Source: Onthomorpha sp937906975
GTDB lineage: Bacteria > Bacteroidota > Bacteroidia > Bacteroidales > P3
Direction of reading: 5' to 3'
NCBI GenBank assembly: GCA_045614605.1
Contig: JAZLDH010000001.1
Span: forward strand, 1-64,000
DNA length: 64,000 nt
Below the pieces are notes generated by a model. The model was not told the origin of the DNA, ran no database searches, and saw only the letters and a program-made list of their open reading frames with translations. Positions 61,343-64,000 of this stretch are shown piece after piece (position 1 is the first letter of the stretch; every line of letters begins with the position of its first letter). The position numbers and the translations under genes were made by a program.

Positions 61343-62551
61343 ATGCACAACACAAGAAAAATAACAAATGATTATTATTGGGTAGGAGGAAGTGATCGCC
61401 GTTTGGCTTTATTTGAAAATGTTATGCCTATTCCAAGAGGGGTTTCTTATAATGCTTACTTGTTAATGGACGAAGATAAGACTGTTCTTTTGGATACTGC
61501 CGATGCTTCTATCTCTGGTCAATTTTTTGAAAACGTTAAGCATGTTTTAAACGGAAGAGGTTTGGATTATCTTGTGGTTAATCACATGGAACCTGATCAT
61601 TGTGCTTTGATTGAGGACTTAGTTTTGCGTTATCCTACAATGCAGTTGATCGGTAATGCTAAAACGCTAACTATGATAAAGCAATTCTTCGATTTTGAGG
61701 TAGAAGATAGATTTATAACAGTGAAAGAGGGTGATGTTTTTGAAACAAAAAATCATAAACTTACCTTTGTAATGGCTCCAATGGTACACTGGCCAGAAGC
61801 AATGTTTACATACGATATTACAGATAAGATTTTATTCTCAGCAGATGCCTTCGGAACTTTCGGAGCTTTGAACGGAAACTTATATAATGACGAAGTTAAT
61901 TTCGATAGAGATTGGATTGATGATGCAAGACGTTACTATACTAATATTGTAGGTAAGTATGGCTCTTCTGTTCAAACGGTTTTGAAAAAGGCAGCAGGCA
62001 TTCAAATTGATATGATATGTCCTTTGCATGGTCCAATCTGGAGAAGCGATTTAGGATACTTCTTAGATAAATATAATAAGTGGAGTTTATATGAGCCAGA
62101 AGATAAAAGCGTGATGATTGTCTATGGTTCAATGTATGGAAACACTGAATCGGTTGCAAATAAGACAGCAAGCCTTTTGGCAGAAGCTGGTGTGAAAGAT
62201 GTAAGATGCTATGACGTATCGGCAACTCACGTTTCTTACTTAATTTCTGAGGCTTTCCGTTGCAGTCATATAGTTTTAGCTGCTCCAACTTATAATGGAG
62301 GAATCTTTACTCCAATGGAAAATTTCTTAATCGACTTAAAGGCTCACGGATTGCAAAAACGTAGTTTCGCAATTATTGAAAACGGTACTTGGGGACCTGT
62401 TGCTGGTTGCAAAATGCGTACAATCATTGAGGAAATGAAAGAAATGAATATCTTGGATTCTACTCTTACAATCAAATCTTCTATGAAAGAAAATCAAATT
62501 GAGATGTTAGAAGAAATGGTTAAAGAAGTTGTAGCAGATTTAAATAAGTAA
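61343..62551 (+). CDS. FprA-type flavodiiron protein
   Basis: This 402-residue cytoplasmic enzyme reduces O2 to water (or NO to N2O) at a non-haem diiron site. The metallo-beta-lactamase domain (about 1-250) carries the iron ligands HMEPDH (near 80-85), the HW of APMVHWPEAM (near 147) and LHGPIWR (near 227). A flavodoxin domain (about 255-402) with the FMN loop YGSMYGNTE follows. Electrons would come via the rubredoxin domain of the next gene. Confidence 0.94.
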   Translation: MHNTRKITNDYYWVGGSDRRLALFENVMPIPRGVSYNAYLLMDEDKTVLLDTADASISGQFFENVKHVLNGRGLDYLVVNHMEPDHCALIEDLVLRYPTMQLIGNAKTLTMIKQFFDFEVEDRFITVKEGDVFETKNHKLTFVMAPMVHWPEAMFTYDITDKILFSADAFGTFGALNGNLYNDEVNFDRDWIDDARRYYTNIVGKYGSSVQTVLKKAAGIQIDMICPLHGPIWRSDLGYFLDKYNKWSLYEPEDKSVMIVYGSMYGNTESVANKTASLLAEAGVKDVRCYDVSATHVSYLISEAFRCSHIVLAAPTYNGGIFTPMENFLIDLKAHGLQKRSFAIIENGTWGPVAGCKMRTIIEEMKEMNILDSTLTIKSSMKENQIEMLEEMVKEVVADLNK

Positions 62552-62572
62552 TAAATTTAAAAAGCAAAGATT

Positions 62573-63172
62573 ATGAATGTTTTAGATAAATTAGAATACG
62601 GACTCTTTGTTTTGTCGGCTCGTGAGGGCGAAAAGGATAACGCTTGTATAACAAATGTTGCAATGCAAGTAACAGATAATCCACTAAGACTTGCTTTCAC
62701 AGTAAATAAAAACAATCTTACACACGATATGATTGCAAATACTGGAAGATTTACCCTAAGTATTTTGACAACTGAGGTTCCTATGGATTTGATAAAACAT
62801 TTCGGTTTTGCAAGTGGTAGAGATGTAGAAAAATTTGAAGGTTATGAGTTTGCAAAACGCAATTCCGATGGAATGTATTACATAACTGAAAAGTACGCAA
62901 ACGCATTTATTTCAGGAACTGTGTTTTCTAAAATGGATTTAGGCTCACATACCTTATTCTTAGCCGATATAAATGAAACAAAAGACCTTTCGGAAAAGAA
63001 ATCTCTAACATACGAATATTACCATGAGCATATTAAGCCACAGCCTGAAAGTAAAAAGAAAAAATCTTGGGTGTGTAAGGTATGCGGATATGTTCACGAG
63101 GACGAGGTGTTGCCAGAAGATTTTATCTGTCCTTGGTGTCAGCATGGTGTTGTGGATTTTGAACAAATGTAA
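62573..63172 (+). CDS. Flavin reductase-rubredoxin fusion protein
   Basis: The protein has 199 residues. The N-terminal flavin-reductase-like FMN-binding domain (about 1-150) includes DNACITNVAMQVTDNPLRLAFTVNKNN and FGFASGRDVEKF. The C-terminal rubredoxin domain (about 160-199) has WVCKVCGYVHEDEVLPEDFICPWC. Four cysteines bind one iron. The second pair is CPWCQHG, whereas most rubredoxins have CPxCG. It is a likely electron donor to the flavodiiron protein and rubrerythrin encoded on either side. Confidence 0.9.
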   Translation: MNVLDKLEYGLFVLSAREGEKDNACITNVAMQVTDNPLRLAFTVNKNNLTHDMIANTGRFTLSILTTEVPMDLIKHFGFASGRDVEKFEGYEFAKRNSDGMYYITEKYANAFISGTVFSKMDLGSHTLFLADINETKDLSEKKSLTYEYYHEHIKPQPESKKKKSWVCKVCGYVHEDEVLPEDFICPWCQHGVVDFEQM

Positions 63173-63207
63173 TTAAAAATAGTTATTAACAAATAAAGAA
63201 TTGAATT

Positions 63208-63747
63208 ATGGAATTAAAAGGAACAAAAACAGAAAAGAATTTACAAGCAGCTTTTGCAGGAGAATCACAAGCTCATACAAAATATTTATACTACGCTTCA
63301 CAAGCAAAGAAAGATGGTTATGTACAAATGGCAAATCTTTTTGAAGAAACAGCTTTGAATGAAAAGGAACACGCAAAAATTTGGTTCAAGCTTTTACACG
63401 GAGGCGAAGTTCCTGAAACTATGACTAACCTTAAAGATGCTGCGGCAGGAGAAAATTACGAGTGGACTGACATGTATGCAACTTTTGCTAAGGAAGCTCA
63501 AGAAGAAGGCTTTACAAGAATTGCTAAACTTTTTGAAATGGTAGCAAAAATTGAAAAAGAACATGAAGAACGCTATCGTAAATTGTTAAAAAACATTGAA
63601 GACGGAGTAGTATTCTCTAAGGAAAACGATACAGTGTGGCAATGTGCAAACTGCGGTCATATAATAATTGGTAAAAAAGCTCCAAAAATTTGCCCAGTGT
63701 GCGATCACCCTCAATCATATTTCCAAGTTAGAGCAGAAAACTATTAA
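63208..63747 (+). CDS. rbr: Rubrerythrin
   Basis: This 179-residue peroxidase of anaerobes reduces H2O2 to water. The diiron four-helix bundle carries the glutamates in FAGESQAHTKY (near 16-26), NEKEHAK (near 51-57), EAQEEGFTRIA and IEKEHEERY (near 128). The C-terminal rubredoxin-like domain (about 144-179) has CANCGH and CPVCDHP. It has the classical length and order. Confidence 0.96.
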   Translation: MELKGTKTEKNLQAAFAGESQAHTKYLYYASQAKKDGYVQMANLFEETALNEKEHAKIWFKLLHGGEVPETMTNLKDAAAGENYEWTDMYATFAKEAQEEGFTRIAKLFEMVAKIEKEHEERYRKLLKNIEDGVVFSKENDTVWQCANCGHIIIGKKAPKICPVCDHPQSYFQVRAENY

Positions 63748-63761
63748 AAACACATTGCCCT

Positions 63762-64000
63762 ATGGCTGAGCAGTGGAATATAAACACGGTTAAACAATAT
63801 CTTATTGAGAAAGATATAAAACCATCTGTTCAAAGGATTGCGATAATGACCTATTTATTGGAACATCGCACGCATCCAACGGTAGATGACATATTTAACG
63901 AGTTGCAAGAACAAATACCAACACTTTCAAAGACGACAATCTATAATACTTTAAAGTTATTCGTTGATAAAAAAGCGATTTTAAGTATTACAATCGATGA
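63762..64000 (+). CDS. Fur-family regulator, PerR-like (partial, 3' end outside window)
   Basis: The frame opens at ATG 63762, 14 nt after the rubrerythrin stop, and is still open at the window end; 79 residues are visible. KPSVQRIAIMTYLLEH and the winged-helix TLSKTTIYNTLKLFVDKKAI are characteristic of the Fur DNA-binding domain. Placement behind rubrerythrin and a PerR-type box at the operon start favour PerR, a peroxide-sensing repressor that would regulate its own operon. Metal-site residues are beyond the window. Confidence 0.85.
   Translation, partial: MAEQWNINTVKQYLIEKDIKPSVQRIAIMTYLLEHRTHPTVDDIFNELQEQIPTLSKTTIYNTLKLFVDKKAILSITID

Overview
The window is a low-GC, gene-dense chromosomal segment from a member of the Bacteroidota, most likely order Bacteroidales. 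This rests on C-terminal type IX secretion (T9SS) sorting domains, promoters of the TTTG-N19-TAnnTTTG type, a short primary sigma factor of about 290 residues, a Bacteroidota-type omega subunit next to bamD and coaBC, and OmpA-like/OMP_b-brl barrels. Flavodiiron protein, rubrerythrin and a rubredoxin fusion point to an anaerobe that must remove O2 and peroxide. A methylmalonyl-CoA mutase small subunit suggests succinate/propionate metabolism. I cannot place it to genus.

Layout. 0-13.6 kb: the end of one, then two giant and one small secreted T9SS proteins, each closed by the same hairpin terminator; part of the intergenic sequence is duplicated. 13.7-23.8 kb: a tRNA-editing deacylase, then on the minus strand rny, a probable 6S RNA, zapA, a ZapB-like gene and ribBA; a LysE exporter, a HsdR_N-type nuclease-fold protein, a TonB-dependent receptor-like barrel and an unrecognised secreted protein. 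23.8-26.15 kb: an accessory-looking island with a broken winged-helix remnant, a AAA/DUF4143 ATPase, three 23-bp repeats directly upstream of its promoter, an AT-rich stretch, seven 22-bp iteron-like repeats and a small winged-helix gene. 26.3-52.6 kb: housekeeping operons (Ca2+-ATPase/tcdA/nucleoside kinase; tonB; ABC-F/MATE; efp; rpoD; nadD; mtgA-xerD; bamD-rpoZ-coaBC-DUF4835; aminotransferase-rlmI-like; tsaB-trmB; TPR protein; mutA; a metallophosphoesterase).

52.6-56.1 kb: a three-gene restriction-modification cassette (two D12-class adenine methyltransferases and a putative PD-(D/E)XK endonuclease), bounded by a 26-bp perfect direct repeat that duplicates the 3' end and half of the terminator of the metallophosphoesterase gene. 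56.1-61.1 kb: an ECF sigma factor, its probable anti-sigma factor and three paralogous outer-membrane barrels on the minus strand. A leftover copy of the metallophosphoesterase 3' end between two of the barrels betrays a tandem duplication. 61.2-64 kb: an oxidative-stress operon (flavodiiron protein, flavin reductase-rubredoxin, rubrerythrin, Fur/PerR regulator running off the end) with a good promoter followed by a perfect 7-1-7 PerR-like box.

The most unusual items are the repeat-rich island at 23.8-26.15 kb and the R-M cassette with its target duplication. All statements are from reading the sequence and general family knowledge; no database search was run.
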